Shown piece by piece: positions 18,181 to 28,526 of a DNA stretch of 64,000 nucleotides; position 1 is the stretch's first letter; each line of letters starts with the position of its first letter. Source of the DNA: Gardnerella vaginalis 1500E (lineage in GTDB: Bacteria; Actinomycetota; Actinomycetes; Actinomycetales; Bifidobacteriaceae). Position numbers and translations under genes: made by a program. The stretch is from positions 62,001 through 126,000 of the forward strand of contig NZ_ADES01000011.1 of assembly GCF_000263595.1 (NCBI RefSeq), in the 5' to 3' direction. The notes beneath the pieces are model-generated. The model was given only the letters and a program-made list of their open reading frames with translations, ran no database searches and was not told the origin of the DNA.

Positions 18181-18780
18181 ATGGCGTCGGATTTTTGGCT
18201 TATTGCTGGATTAGGAAATCCTGGCACAAAATATGAGGGAACACGCCATAACATGGGTTTCATGGTTGCGGATGTGCTTGCTGAACGTTGGTCTGTGCAG
18301 TTTTCTGATCATAAAGGTCTTTCTAAACTCGGCAAAGGTGTTATGAATCTTGATGGTCGAACTGCTAAGTTCTTCCTTTCTAAACCATTGACATTTATGA
18401 ACAATTCAGGAGCTGCTATTTCATCTATAAGCTCCTACTATCAGATTGAACCGGATCATATTGTGATCATTCACGACGATATGGATTTAGATTTTGGACG
18501 TATTAAAGTAAAATCTGGCGGTTCAGCAGGCGGACATAATGGAATTAAGTCTATTGATCGTTCTCTTGGAACACAACAATATGCTCGCGTTCGAATGGGT
18601 GTAGGTCACGCTCAGCGCGGTGCTCATGCACACGATAATACTGTTAATTGGGTGCTTGGAGGTTTTGCTGGAGCTCAAAAATCCGAGCTTCCAAACTTCT
18701 TAGCAGACGGAGCAGATGCTGCAGAAAGTGTTATTTTCCACGGGCTAGCAGAAACTCAGGAGCATTTTAATGGCCGCTGA
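18181..18780 (+). CDS. pth: Peptidyl-tRNA hydrolase
   Basis: Releases tRNA from stalled peptidyl-tRNA. The motifs are canonical: AGLGNPGTKYEGTRHNMGF (with catalytic His), FMNNSG, IHDDMDLDFG (catalytic Asp) and GGHNGIKSI. The ATG at 18181 follows GGGAGTGGG; in-frame codons further upstream would pass through the terminator hairpin and are unlikely. 199 aa, normal. Its last 11 bases overlap the start of mfd, so the two are translationally coupled. Confidence 0.96.
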   Translation: MASDFWLIAGLGNPGTKYEGTRHNMGFMVADVLAERWSVQFSDHKGLSKLGKGVMNLDGRTAKFFLSKPLTFMNNSGAAISSISSYYQIEPDHIVIIHDDMDLDFGRIKVKSGGSAGGHNGIKSIDRSLGTQQYARVRMGVGHAQRGAHAHDNTVNWVLGGFAGAQKSELPNFLADGADAAESVIFHGLAETQEHFNGR

Positions 18781-21700
18781 TAACAGGTCAATAAGAATGG
18801 TTGCAAAAAGCTTAAAAAATATTGAAACAGAAGAATCATCAATCAATTTGCATGATATTTTGCTAGATTTATGCAGTAAAGATGAAATATTTAGTGCATT
18901 ATCGAAAAATAATATTGATTCAATTAACGAGTTTCAAAAAACTGCAGAAAGTGGCGAGCTTAATATTGCAGCGCCTCTTGGAGTGCGACCGGCTCTTGCA
19001 GCTTCTCTTGCAGAGAATATGCCTGTTGTTGTTATTGTTCCTTCTAGCAAAGATGCGGCAGATTTCACTGAATCTCTTCGTGACTGGTATAGGGGGAATC
19101 CGCAAGACGTTGCTCAACTAGAGGCATGGGAAACTTTGCCTCACGAGCGTCTTTCACCTCGCGCAGATACTGTTGCGAGCAGAATCTCAGTATTTCGTAG
19201 GCTTAAGCATCCAGAAGAAGGTAGTTCTTTATTTGGGCCGATTCGAGTTCTTGTTCTTCCTGTTCGATCTCTTATTCAGCCAGTTGTTTCAGGACTTGGA
19301 GACGTAGATCCGCTAGTTTTTGGGTGCGGAAAAGAACTTTCTATTACAGACGCAACTAAGCGGTTGGTGGAAAATGCTTATACGCGCGTTGATTTGGTTA
19401 TGGAGCGCGGAGAATTTGCTGTTCGAGGCGGAATTATTGACGTATTTGCGCCAACAATGACACATCCAGTGCGTATTGAATTTTTTGGTGACGAAATTGA
19501 CACAATGAAGCAATTCCATGCTTCAGATCAGCGCACATACGGAAATAATATTGAAAAACTTTGGGCAACTCCTTGTAGAGAACTGCAACTTACAGAGGAA
19601 ATTTGTAAGCGTGCGCGTTCGCTTATTGGCAAAATTCCGAATGCTGATGACATGCTTGAATCCATTGCAAATTCTATACCGGTAGAAGGTATGGAATCCT
19701 TGCTGCCTGCATTGGTTGACAACATGGAATCAGTGCAAAACATGTTTTCTAAAAATGCTGTAATAATGCTATCTGATCCGGAAAAATGCCGAAGGGCAGC
19801 AGAAGATGTTACGTCCACTGCAAACGAGTTTTTGGCGGCTAGCTGGCATGTTGCAGCTTCAGGATTAGGTTCTGGCGCTCCTATTACTTTTGATCAAGCT
19901 AATTTCTTAGATTTTGACGAAACTGTTTCTGCACTAGAATTTTCTAATCATGATGTTTGGAAATTAACATCATTCGGCGTAGATGATACCCTTGCAGGAA
20001 ATATCTCTTTACCTGTTAAAGCTCCTGAAGAATTTAGGGGAGATTCTTCGAAAGTTTCAGGCGGAATATCATCTCTTATAGATGACGGTTTTGATGTAAC
20101 TATTACTGCAGCAGCTTCTGGTACTCTTTCTAGATTAAGAAGAGCTGTTAGAACAACAGGAGTTGCAAACTTTACTACAGTACGTTCTTCTTTAAGCGAC
20201 GGTTTTATTGATGCAAAAGCGCGTATAGCTGTGCTCACAGAGCGCGATTTAACTGGTAAATCTTCTGCTTCAACACAATTAAAAACTCCAAAACGCAGGC
20301 GCAAATCAATCGACTTAATGGAACTAAAGCATGGAGATTTCGTAGTACACGAGCAGCATGGTATTGGTCGTTTTATTGGCATGAAACAGCGAAATATTGC
20401 AGTAACTGGTGGAACTGCAACTCGTGAATATTTAGTAATCGAATACGCGCCAAGTAAACGTAACGCTCCAGCAGATAAATTATTTATTCCAACAGATCAG
20501 CTTGATTTAGTTAGCAAATATATTGGTGCCGAAATACCAAAACTTAATAAGCTTGGAGGCTCGGATTGGGCTCAAACTAAGGCAAAAGCTAAAAAGCATG
20601 TTCACGAAATTGCGGAAAATCTTATTAAACTTTACTCCGCGCGTCAGCAGTCTCGCGGTTTTGCGTTTAGTAAAGATACTCCTTGGCAAAAAGAGTTGGA
20701 AGACGCATTTCCTTACCAAGAAACTGCCGATCAGCTGACAACTATTGATGAAGTAAAAGCAGATATGGAAAAACCAATGCCGATGGATCGCTTAATTTGC
20801 GGCGATGTTGGTTTTGGAAAAACTGAAATTGCGTTGCGTGCAGCTTTTAAAGCTGTTCAGGATTCTAAGCAGGTTGTTGTTCTGGTTCCAACAACATTGC
20901 TTGTTCAACAGCATTACGAAACTTTTACGAATCGTTTTGAAGGATTCCCAGTAAAAGTTGCTGCAATGAGTAGATTCCAAACTGCTAAAGAAATTGACGA
21001 AACTTTGAGCGGATTGCAAGACGGAAGCGTGGACGTTGTTATTGGAACTCATAAACTTTTGAACCCGAGTATAAAATTCAAAGATTTAGGTTTAGTCATA
21101 ATAGATGAAGAGCAGCGTTTTGGCGTGGAGCATAAGGAAACGTTAAAAGCTTTGCGTACAAACGTCGACGTATTAAGTCTTTCAGCAACGCCAATTCCAA
21201 GAACGCTTGAAATGGCTGTAACTGGTATTCGTGAAATGTCTACACTTGCTACGCCTCCAGAAGACCGTCTTCCAGTTTTGACTTATGTTGGCGCTTATGA
21301 GGATTCGCAAGTATCAGCTTGTATTAAGCGAGAATTGTTGCGCGGAGGACAGGTTTTTTATGTTCATAACCGCGTAGAAGATATTAGTTCTGTTGCAAAC
21401 AAAATTAACGAGCTTGTGCCGGATGCGCGCGTTGCTATTGCGCACGGAAAAATGGGTGAAAAGCAGCTTGATGCTGTAATTCGCGATTTTTGGCATAGGG
21501 ATATTGACGTGCTCGTGTGCACTACGATTATTGAAACCGGTCTTGATATTTCTAATGCGAATACGCTTATTGTTGATCATGCCGACAGATTTGGTTTAAG
21601 CCAATTGCATCAGCTTCGCGGGCGAGTTGGGCGAGGACGTGAGCGCGCATACGCTTACTTCTTGTATGATCCAACTAAGCCAATGACTCAGCAGTCTCAC

Positions 21701-22354
21701 GATCGTCTTGCAACTATTGCTCAGCACACGGCTTTAGGTTCTGGATTTGACGTTGCTATGAAAGATTTGGAACTTCGAGGAACTGGAAATCTTCTTGGTG
21801 ATGAACAAAGTGGACACATTGAGGGAGTCGGTTTTGATCTCTACGTTCGCATGGTTTCAGAAGCTGTTGAGCAGTATAAGGAGCCAGAGCACGTTCAGCC
21901 GGTCTTGGTAACTATTGATTTACCTATTGAAGCTTCGATTCCGGTTGATTATATTGCTTCCGACAAGCTTCGTTTGGAGGTGTACCGTAAGCTTGCTTGC
22001 GCAAGTAATGATGACGATTTGAAGGATCTTTACGACGAGTTGTTGGATCGTTTTGGTGAGCCGCCGGAAGCGTTTGGCGCGCTGTGTGATGTTGCTCGCT
22101 TGCGCTTTAAGGCTCGAGAGCTTGGTATTACGCAAATTAGTTCTCAAGGAAAAACGGTTAGGGTAGTTGGTGTTGATCCAAAAGATTCTGTGCTAATGCG
22201 AATGCAGAGGATTTATCGCTCAATGCAATACCGTCCTGTTACTCATATGCTTATTATTCCAGCGCCTTTTGAATCTTCGCTTGGAACTAGCGCAATGAGC
22301 GAGCATGAAATACTTTCATGGGTGCGTCAACTTCTTGAAGATTTAGCTTGGTAA
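18770..22354 (+). CDS. mfd: Transcription-repair coupling factor
   Basis: Removes stalled RNA polymerase and recruits UvrA at DNA lesions. The 1194-residue protein has the UvrB-homology module (with GGIIDVFAPT near 220), the RNA polymerase interaction domain (HGDFVVHEQHGIGRFIG near 520), the RecG-like translocase with Walker A GDVGFGKTE and Walker B DEEQRFGVEHKE, motif VI QLRGRVGRG, and the C-terminal TRCF domain. The start overlaps pth and follows AGGAG, which supports this ATG. It is followed by a bidirectional terminator. Confidence 0.96.
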   Translation: MAADNRSIRMVAKSLKNIETEESSINLHDILLDLCSKDEIFSALSKNNIDSINEFQKTAESGELNIAAPLGVRPALAASLAENMPVVVIVPSSKDAADFTESLRDWYRGNPQDVAQLEAWETLPHERLSPRADTVASRISVFRRLKHPEEGSSLFGPIRVLVLPVRSLIQPVVSGLGDVDPLVFGCGKELSITDATKRLVENAYTRVDLVMERGEFAVRGGIIDVFAPTMTHPVRIEFFGDEIDTMKQFHASDQRTYGNNIEKLWATPCRELQLTEEICKRARSLIGKIPNADDMLESIANSIPVEGMESLLPALVDNMESVQNMFSKNAVIMLSDPEKCRRAAEDVTSTANEFLAASWHVAASGLGSGAPITFDQANFLDFDETVSALEFSNHDVWKLTSFGVDDTLAGNISLPVKAPEEFRGDSSKVSGGISSLIDDGFDVTITAAASGTLSRLRRAVRTTGVANFTTVRSSLSDGFIDAKARIAVLTERDLTGKSSASTQLKTPKRRRKSIDLMELKHGDFVVHEQHGIGRFIGMKQRNIAVTGGTATREYLVIEYAPSKRNAPADKLFIPTDQLDLVSKYIGAEIPKLNKLGGSDWAQTKAKAKKHVHEIAENLIKLYSARQQSRGFAFSKDTPWQKELEDAFPYQETADQLTTIDEVKADMEKPMPMDRLICGDVGFGKTEIALRAAFKAVQDSKQVVVLVPTTLLVQQHYETFTNRFEGFPVKVAAMSRFQTAKEIDETLSGLQDGSVDVVIGTHKLLNPSIKFKDLGLVIIDEEQRFGVEHKETLKALRTNVDVLSLSATPIPRTLEMAVTGIREMSTLATPPEDRLPVLTYVGAYEDSQVSACIKRELLRGGQVFYVHNRVEDISSVANKINELVPDARVAIAHGKMGEKQLDAVIRDFWHRDIDVLVCTTIIETGLDISNANTLIVDHADRFGLSQLHQLRGRVGRGRERAYAYFLYDPTKPMTQQSHDRLATIAQHTALGSGFDVAMKDLELRGTGNLLGDEQSGHIEGVGFDLYVRMVSEAVEQYKEPEHVQPVLVTIDLPIEASIPVDYIASDKLRLEVYRKLACASNDDDLKDLYDELLDRFGEPPEAFGALCDVARLRFKARELGITQISSQGKTVRVVGVDPKDSVLMRMQRIYRSMQYRPVTHMLIIPAPFESSLGTSAMSEHEILSWVRQLLEDLAW

Positions 22355-22376
22355 ATTTGCTTGTGTTTATTTTATA

Positions 22377-22413
22377 AATAAAGGCGGCCGCTTATTTTGC
22401 AGTCGCCTTTATT
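22377..22413 (+). terminator. Bidirectional terminator between mfd and the thiamin-type ABC operon
   Basis: AATAAAGGCG pairs with CGCCTTTATT, with an inner GC-rich part. It lies between two converging genes and has A/T runs on both sides. Confidence 0.85.
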
Positions 22414-22431
22414 TATTACTTTTTTGCGTTC

Positions 22432-23286
22432 TTACTGTAACGCTTCTCTAAGCTCATCTTCTATTTCACTATGATTTACAGGACGATTTTGAGCATCAAG
22501 ATTCTCGCGATTAATATGCCATTGCTTATAAATCTCACCATTTTTAATCATAAGAATTCGGTCAGAAAGTCTCACAGCTTCCGCAATATCGTGCGTAACC
22601 ATAAGCGTGCTCCAGCCGTATTCAGCTTGAAGCTTATTAAGCAAATCTTGCATATCGAATCTAGTAAGAGCATCCAAAGCGCCAAAAGGCTCGTCAAGCA
22701 ACAATAATTCAGGATTTCTAACTAAAGCTCTTGCTAAAGATACGCGCTGCTGCTGGCCGCCAGAAAGCTGAGACGGCCACTTGTTATCGTAGTCTTCAAG
22801 CTGCATTTGGCAAAGCGCTAAATGCGCAATATCCTCAAGCTCTTGCTTACTTGCTTCCATGCCAAAAATAACATTTTTGCTCACAGAAAGCCAAGGTATT
22901 AATCTCGCATCTTGGAAACCAATAGCCTGACGACTTGTGGCGTAAATGCTACCTTCAGTAGGAGTAAGAAGTCCTGAAATTATTTTCAAAAGCGTCGTTT
23001 TTCCGCAGCCAGATCTTCCTACAAGAGAAACAAACTCACCTTGCTTGATGCTCATCGTAACGTTTTTTAACACGAAAGTAGAGTTATCTGCAGAATTATT
23101 TTCAGCATTTTTAATTGTGTTGCTACTTTCGGCGTTATTAAAAGAGATTCCAAGATTCTCCATAGTAACGCAGTATGTGTTATTTTTTTCGTTAGATGCA
23201 AGAGTTTGTGTGGAAGATTCTTTAGAAACTTCCACAGAATCGTTTTTTGCAGTGCGCTTTTGAAACATGTTCTTGAAACTAGTCAT
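22432..23286 (-). CDS. ABC transporter ATPase of a TPP-riboswitch-controlled importer (ThiZ/SsuB type)
   Basis: Energises the importer encoded just upstream. After a ~45-residue Ser/Asn-rich N-terminal extension the ATPase core has Walker A GRSGCGKTT, signature LSGGQQQRVSLARAL, Walker B LLLLDEPFGALDA and H-loop VTHDIAEAV. Third gene of the permease-lipoprotein-ATPase operon, 21 bases after the lipoprotein gene. Placing it in thiamin uptake rests on the riboswitch at the operon start, not on the ATPase itself. It might also serve the orphan permease at 15895; that is a guess. Confidence 0.9.
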   Translation of the reverse strand: MTSFKNMFQKRTAKNDSVEVSKESSTQTLASNEKNNTYCVTMENLGISFNNAESSNTIKNAENNSADNSTFVLKNVTMSIKQGEFVSLVGRSGCGKTTLLKIISGLLTPTEGSIYATSRQAIGFQDARLIPWLSVSKNVIFGMEASKQELEDIAHLALCQMQLEDYDNKWPSQLSGGQQQRVSLARALVRNPELLLLDEPFGALDALTRFDMQDLLNKLQAEYGWSTLMVTHDIAEAVRLSDRILMIKNGEIYKQWHINRENLDAQNRPVNHSEIEDELREALQ

Positions 23287-23307
23287 TGTTTATGAGTTAG
23301 TAGATGC

Positions 23308-24312
23308 TTATTTGCTGCAGTCCATTACAGAATCATCCAAATTCTTTGGAGTCTGCTTAATCAAACCGTACTTAACGTATTCTTTAGCCTGAACTTTCAT
23401 CATTTCCAAGCCTTTAGCGTCGATTGGTCTAATTGTTGGATTATCAAACTTTTCAATCTGCTTAATAATCGTGTCAGATGCTCCAAGCTGCTTATAAGCG
23501 TTGCCAATAACATTCTTTTCTTTGTGAGACTTCTTTGCTTCGCGCACAAGAGCCTTATACATTTTCTTCACAAGCTCAGGATGCTTCTTAGCGAAGCTCT
23601 TGGAAACAATATGAATAGTAACGTTCATATTGCCATACTTCTTAGCGTTTACAAGCAACTTAGAACCAGGAGTAGTCATAGCTGCTGCAAGATTCTGGTC
23701 GAAGGAAGAAATTGCGTCAATCTGTCCAGAAGAGAAAGCAGCCTGGAAGTTTTTAGGGCTCATTTCAACTTTTTTAACTTTAGAAACGTCTAAACCGCTT
23801 TTATCGAAAGCGCGATGAAGCATGTAGTCGCCAGTGTCACCATTGTGAATAATAGCAACTTTCTTTCCATACAAGTCTTTTAAGCTTTTTACGCCGCTTT
23901 TTGCAGATGCTACAATTCCCTGAGAATCACCATTGTAGTATTCGAGTGCAAAAGCAACCCAAGGCTGACCTTCGGCAATAAGATCAATAAAACGGCCAGT
24001 TCCTGTAGTTGTTGCGTCTGCGCTACCGCTCATTACTGCAGTAAGTCCATCAACTGGAGTGTAAGGACCAGTGTAAGTGACTTTAGACTTTCCAAACTCT
24101 TCCTGCAAGAACTTTTCGTTCTTCAATGTAGTTAAATAGTTTGCTGTAGAAAGATAAGCAACACGCATAGTGCCAGTATCTTCTTTTGTAGAAGACGCGT
24201 TGCTTGAAGATTTCTGAGCGCTTCCGCATGAAGCTAGTGCAACTGCTGTGCAAAGAGCACACAATGCGCAAATAGCACGCTTGCTTGCGCTTTTTAATTT
24301 GAAATTAACCAT
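23308..24312 (-). CDS. Substrate-binding lipoprotein of the TPP-controlled ABC importer
   Basis: Solute-binding protein of the SsuA/TauA/NMT1 fold. The signal peptide ends ALASCGS with the lipid-modified Cys about residue 29. The body has the family's periplasmic-binding pattern (GLTAVMSGSADATTTG, LKDLYGKKVAIIHNGD, QAAFSSGQIDAISSFD). The frame is open upstream to 24462, but the ATG at 24312 follows AAGGAG and starts the signal peptide properly. The riboswitch upstream points to thiamin, HMP or another precursor as ligand. Confidence 0.9.
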   Translation of the reverse strand: MVNFKLKSASKRAICALCALCTAVALASCGSAQKSSSNASSTKEDTGTMRVAYLSTANYLTTLKNEKFLQEEFGKSKVTYTGPYTPVDGLTAVMSGSADATTTGTGRFIDLIAEGQPWVAFALEYYNGDSQGIVASAKSGVKSLKDLYGKKVAIIHNGDTGDYMLHRAFDKSGLDVSKVKKVEMSPKNFQAAFSSGQIDAISSFDQNLAAAMTTPGSKLLVNAKKYGNMNVTIHIVSKSFAKKHPELVKKMYKALVREAKKSHKEKNVIGNAYKQLGASDTIIKQIEKFDNPTIRPIDAKGLEMMKVQAKEYVKYGLIKQTPKNLDDSVMDCSK

Positions 24313-24368
24313 AGTTGGCTCCTTTTTTGTGTTTATTATCTTGTGTTTCTTGTTTATTGTGTTTATTT

Positions 24369-25190
24369 TTAGGAAATTCTTCGTTCTGGCATGAATAAGT
24401 ATTCGAAAATATTTGCCGTAATTTCGGATCCAAGACCTGCAATTGCGTACATAATTATGCAAGCCATCATCTGATCCGGCCTAAAGAATTGTTGCGCTCT
24501 CGAAAGAATATAGCCGATTCCAATAGAAGAATTAACTGTTTCGCAAGTAACTAAAGCAACCCATGCGACGGAAATAGAAAAACGCAATCCAGTCATAAAA
24601 TTAGCAAGAGTTCCGCGCATAAAAATAGTGGTGAAAATAGTAGATTTTTTAATATGATAAGCCTTAGCTAGTTCAATAAGGCGAGGATCAATATTACGAA
24701 CACCATCGCGAATATTTACATACATAGGGCCAAAAACGCCCACTGCAATAAGCATAATCTTCATAAGCTCATCAACGCCAAGAAAAATAATAAGAAGAGG
24801 AGCTAGAGCAGGGAACGGTATTGAACGTATCATGTGGCTAGGCTTGTTTATTATTGTTTCGCCTATTGCGCTTCCTCCAGAAAGAATTCCGGCAGGAAGT
24901 GCAAACGCAATACCCAAAAGAAGACCTGCAACAACCCTAAAAACGCTTATTGCAAGAGACGGCCACAGTATTCCCTCATTGTGTAAATCTACGAAAGCTT
25001 TAATAACTTCGAAAGGTGAAGGCAAAGCGCGGTTTTCAACAGGACCGAGTGTAATAATAAACCAGCAAAAAACTATAACTATTGTAGAAATCCAAGCGAT
25101 AAAAGATTTTAATGGCTTATTTGCTTTTTTATTCGCTTGCTTCCTGTTTGCAATACACTCAGTTTTTCGCTCGCGAAAGTGGATATTCAT
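24369..25190 (-). CDS. ABC transporter permease of the TPP-controlled importer (ThiX type)
   Basis: First gene of the operon, 273 aa with about six helices and the cytoplasmic coupling loop LAKAYHIKKSTIFTTIFMRGTLANFMTGLRFS. The N-terminus is long and basic (about 30 residues before helix 1). The ATG stands 7 bases after GAAGGGAT, which is the 3' strand of the TPP riboswitch. Ligand binding should therefore hide the ribosome site and shut off translation when thiamin pyrophosphate is plentiful. Confidence 0.9.
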   Translation of the reverse strand: MNIHFRERKTECIANRKQANKKANKPLKSFIAWISTIVIVFCWFIITLGPVENRALPSPFEVIKAFVDLHNEGILWPSLAISVFRVVAGLLLGIAFALPAGILSGGSAIGETIINKPSHMIRSIPFPALAPLLIIFLGVDELMKIMLIAVGVFGPMYVNIRDGVRNIDPRLIELAKAYHIKKSTIFTTIFMRGTLANFMTGLRFSISVAWVALVTCETVNSSIGIGYILSRAQQFFRPDQMMACIIMYAIAGLGSEITANIFEYLFMPERRIS

Positions 25191-26739
<1,549 letters not shown>

Positions 26740-26785
26740 CTTTCTACTTTTAAGTAACTTAAATCTTCTTAAGTCTTTAAGTTTA

Positions 26786-26819
26786 AACGGTCAGTCGTGT
26801 TTTCGGCTGGCCGTTTTTT
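26786..26819 (+). terminator. Rho-independent terminator of eno
   Basis: AACGGTCAGTC with GGCTGGCCGTT forms an 11-bp stem with two G-U pairs and a short loop, followed by TTTTT. Confidence 0.9.
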
Positions 26820-26934
26820 GTAAATATTTTTGAAAAAATCAAGACACGCAAAAAATTTTTTTGAATTTACTTTCATTCTCAGCATAATGGTGATATTTTT
26901 GTGAGAAACTCGAAACAGAAGGAGATGTTTCATT

Positions 26935-27849
26935 ATGCGAAAAGTAGCAGTTATCGGTATGGGAAATGTTGGTGCAGCTGTTGCTCACCAGCTTGTTGTT
27001 GGTGGTTACGCCGACGAGTTATACCTGTATGACAAGAATGAAGCTAAGGTTAAGGCTGATGCATTGGATTTTGAGGATTCAATGGATAATTTGCCTTTTA
27101 ATGTAAACATTACTGTCAATGATTACGATGCTTTGAAAGATGTTGAAGTTATCGTAAGTGCTATGGGTAATATTAGACTTTTAGACGTTCCAAATCCTGA
27201 TCGTTTCGCAGAACTTAAACATAATCGTGTTCAAGTTGAAGAAGTTGGCGCAAAGATTAAAGCTTCTGGCTTCCATGGTGTTTTAGTTGATATTACGAAT
27301 CCTTGCGACGCTATTTGCCAGCTTTATAAAGAAACAACTGGTCTTCCTTATGAAAAAGTTATTGGCACTGGAACTTTGCTTGATTCTGCAAGACTTCATC
27401 GTGCTGTTGGTAAATTCTTCGGAGTGCATCCAAAAGCAGTGAAGGGCTATAGCTTGGGTGAGCATGGCGATTCGCAGTTTGTTGCATGGTCAACAGTTAA
27501 GGTTCTTGAACAGCCAATTGCTGAGCTCGCAAAAGAAAAGAATATTGATTTGAACGCTGTTGATGAGGAAACTCGCCAAGGCGGCTTTACGGTGTTCTAT
27601 GGCAAGAAGTACACGAATTACGGTATTGCTGCTGCTGCAGTTCGTCTAGTTCATGCTGTTCTTTCGGATTCTAAAGAGCAGATGCCTGTTTCGAACTATC
27701 GCGAGGAATACCATTCTTATCTTTCTTACCCAGCAATCGTGGGTCGCGAAGGTATTGTAAAGCAGTGCAAGCTTGATCTAACTGAAGAAGAATTGCAAAA
27801 GTTGCAGCATTCTGCAGATACGATCTTAAGTAAAGCTCAAGCAAAATAA
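26935..27849 (+). CDS. L-lactate/L-2-hydroxyisocaproate dehydrogenase family protein
   Basis: NAD-dependent 2-hydroxyacid dehydrogenase of the lactate/malate fold, 304 aa. The Rossmann motif GMGNVGAAVAH is at residues 8-18, then AMGNIRL, the substrate-binding Arg loop, ITNPCDA, GTGTLLDSARL and the catalytic His in SLGEHGDSQF. The pattern (ADALDFEDSM, FAELKHNRVQVEEVG) recalls the L-2-hydroxyisocaproate dehydrogenase of lactobacilli more than classical LDH, so branched 2-oxo acids are possible substrates. AAGGAGAT precedes the ATG. It lies between eno and ftsB, which are usually adjacent in actinobacteria. Confidence 0.85.
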   Translation: MRKVAVIGMGNVGAAVAHQLVVGGYADELYLYDKNEAKVKADALDFEDSMDNLPFNVNITVNDYDALKDVEVIVSAMGNIRLLDVPNPDRFAELKHNRVQVEEVGAKIKASGFHGVLVDITNPCDAICQLYKETTGLPYEKVIGTGTLLDSARLHRAVGKFFGVHPKAVKGYSLGEHGDSQFVAWSTVKVLEQPIAELAKEKNIDLNAVDEETRQGGFTVFYGKKYTNYGIAAAAVRLVHAVLSDSKEQMPVSNYREEYHSYLSYPAIVGREGIVKQCKLDLTEEELQKLQHSADTILSKAQAK

Positions 27850-27875
27850 TCTAAAATAATCTAAAATAATCTAAA
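27840..27875 (+). repeat. Short AT-rich direct repeat after the dehydrogenase gene
   Basis: Three tandem copies of AAAATAATCT-type units directly follow the stop codon. No function is evident. Confidence 0.6.
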
Positions 27876-27939
27876 AGTAATATAGCGATGTAATATATCG
27901 AAATATTATAAAAGTAATCTAACGAAATAATTAGGTAGT

Positions 27940-27975
27940 AATGGTCAGTTGCTGTTTAGTAACTGACCATTATTA
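27940..27975 (+). terminator. Rho-independent terminator of the dehydrogenase gene
   Basis: AATGGTCAGTT (27940-27950) pairs with AACTGACCATT (27961-27971) around a 10-base loop, followed by ATTATT. Confidence 0.85.
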
Positions 27976-28016
27976 TTGTGTTTTTCACGTCGAATACATC
28001 AAGTAATTTAGAATGT

Positions 28017-28493
28017 ATGGTTATGAGGAAGCGCCGTACGAAAGCAGCAGGTGAAGAAACACAGTCACCGATGCAGCAGCGTCGACTATTTTCAGGACCG
28101 CTTGTTTTTCTACTCATGGTTTTTATAGTTACAGTTGGTTCAATTGAGTGCATTTCTACAGTTAGAAATTATGCTCTAAGTTTGGCTGAACTTCACGCAT
28201 TGCAGCGCGAAGAAAGTACGTTAAAAGAGCAAAAACGTACACTCGACAATAATATTGAACGCTGGAAAGATAAAGCGTATATTGCAGCTCAGGCTCGAGA
28301 TCGTCTTGGTTTTGTTTTTCCAGGGGAACAGGCAGTTAGAGTGGAGCATCCTGAAGCTGTAACAGGCACATTGCCTAATGCGTTTGCGCAGGAGAATAGC
28401 GAAACTAAGAATCGTACTGTTCTACCTTGGTATAGTGATTTGATGTATGCAATACACAAAGCAGACAAGCCAGATAATTTGCCATTGCAATAA
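28017..28493 (+). CDS. ftsB: Septum formation initiator FtsB/DivIC
   Basis: Bitopic divisome protein that bridges FtsL and FtsQ. A basic N-terminus (about 30 residues) is followed by one transmembrane helix (GPLVFLLMVFIVTVGSIE), a coiled coil (LHALQREESTLKEQKRTLDNNIERW in parts) and the conserved ARDRLGFVFPGE end of the domain. The C-terminal 40 residues are not conserved. The exact start is unsure: ATG at 28017 or 28023, neither with a strong ribosome site. It lies before the DUF501/Ppx gene as in many actinobacteria. Confidence 0.88.
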   Translation: MVMRKRRTKAAGEETQSPMQQRRLFSGPLVFLLMVFIVTVGSIECISTVRNYALSLAELHALQREESTLKEQKRTLDNNIERWKDKAYIAAQARDRLGFVFPGEQAVRVEHPEAVTGTLPNAFAQENSETKNRTVLPWYSDLMYAIHKADKPDNLPLQ

Positions 28494-28526
28494 AATTACA
28501 GTAAAGCTGTGCTGGGAAAAATAAAT

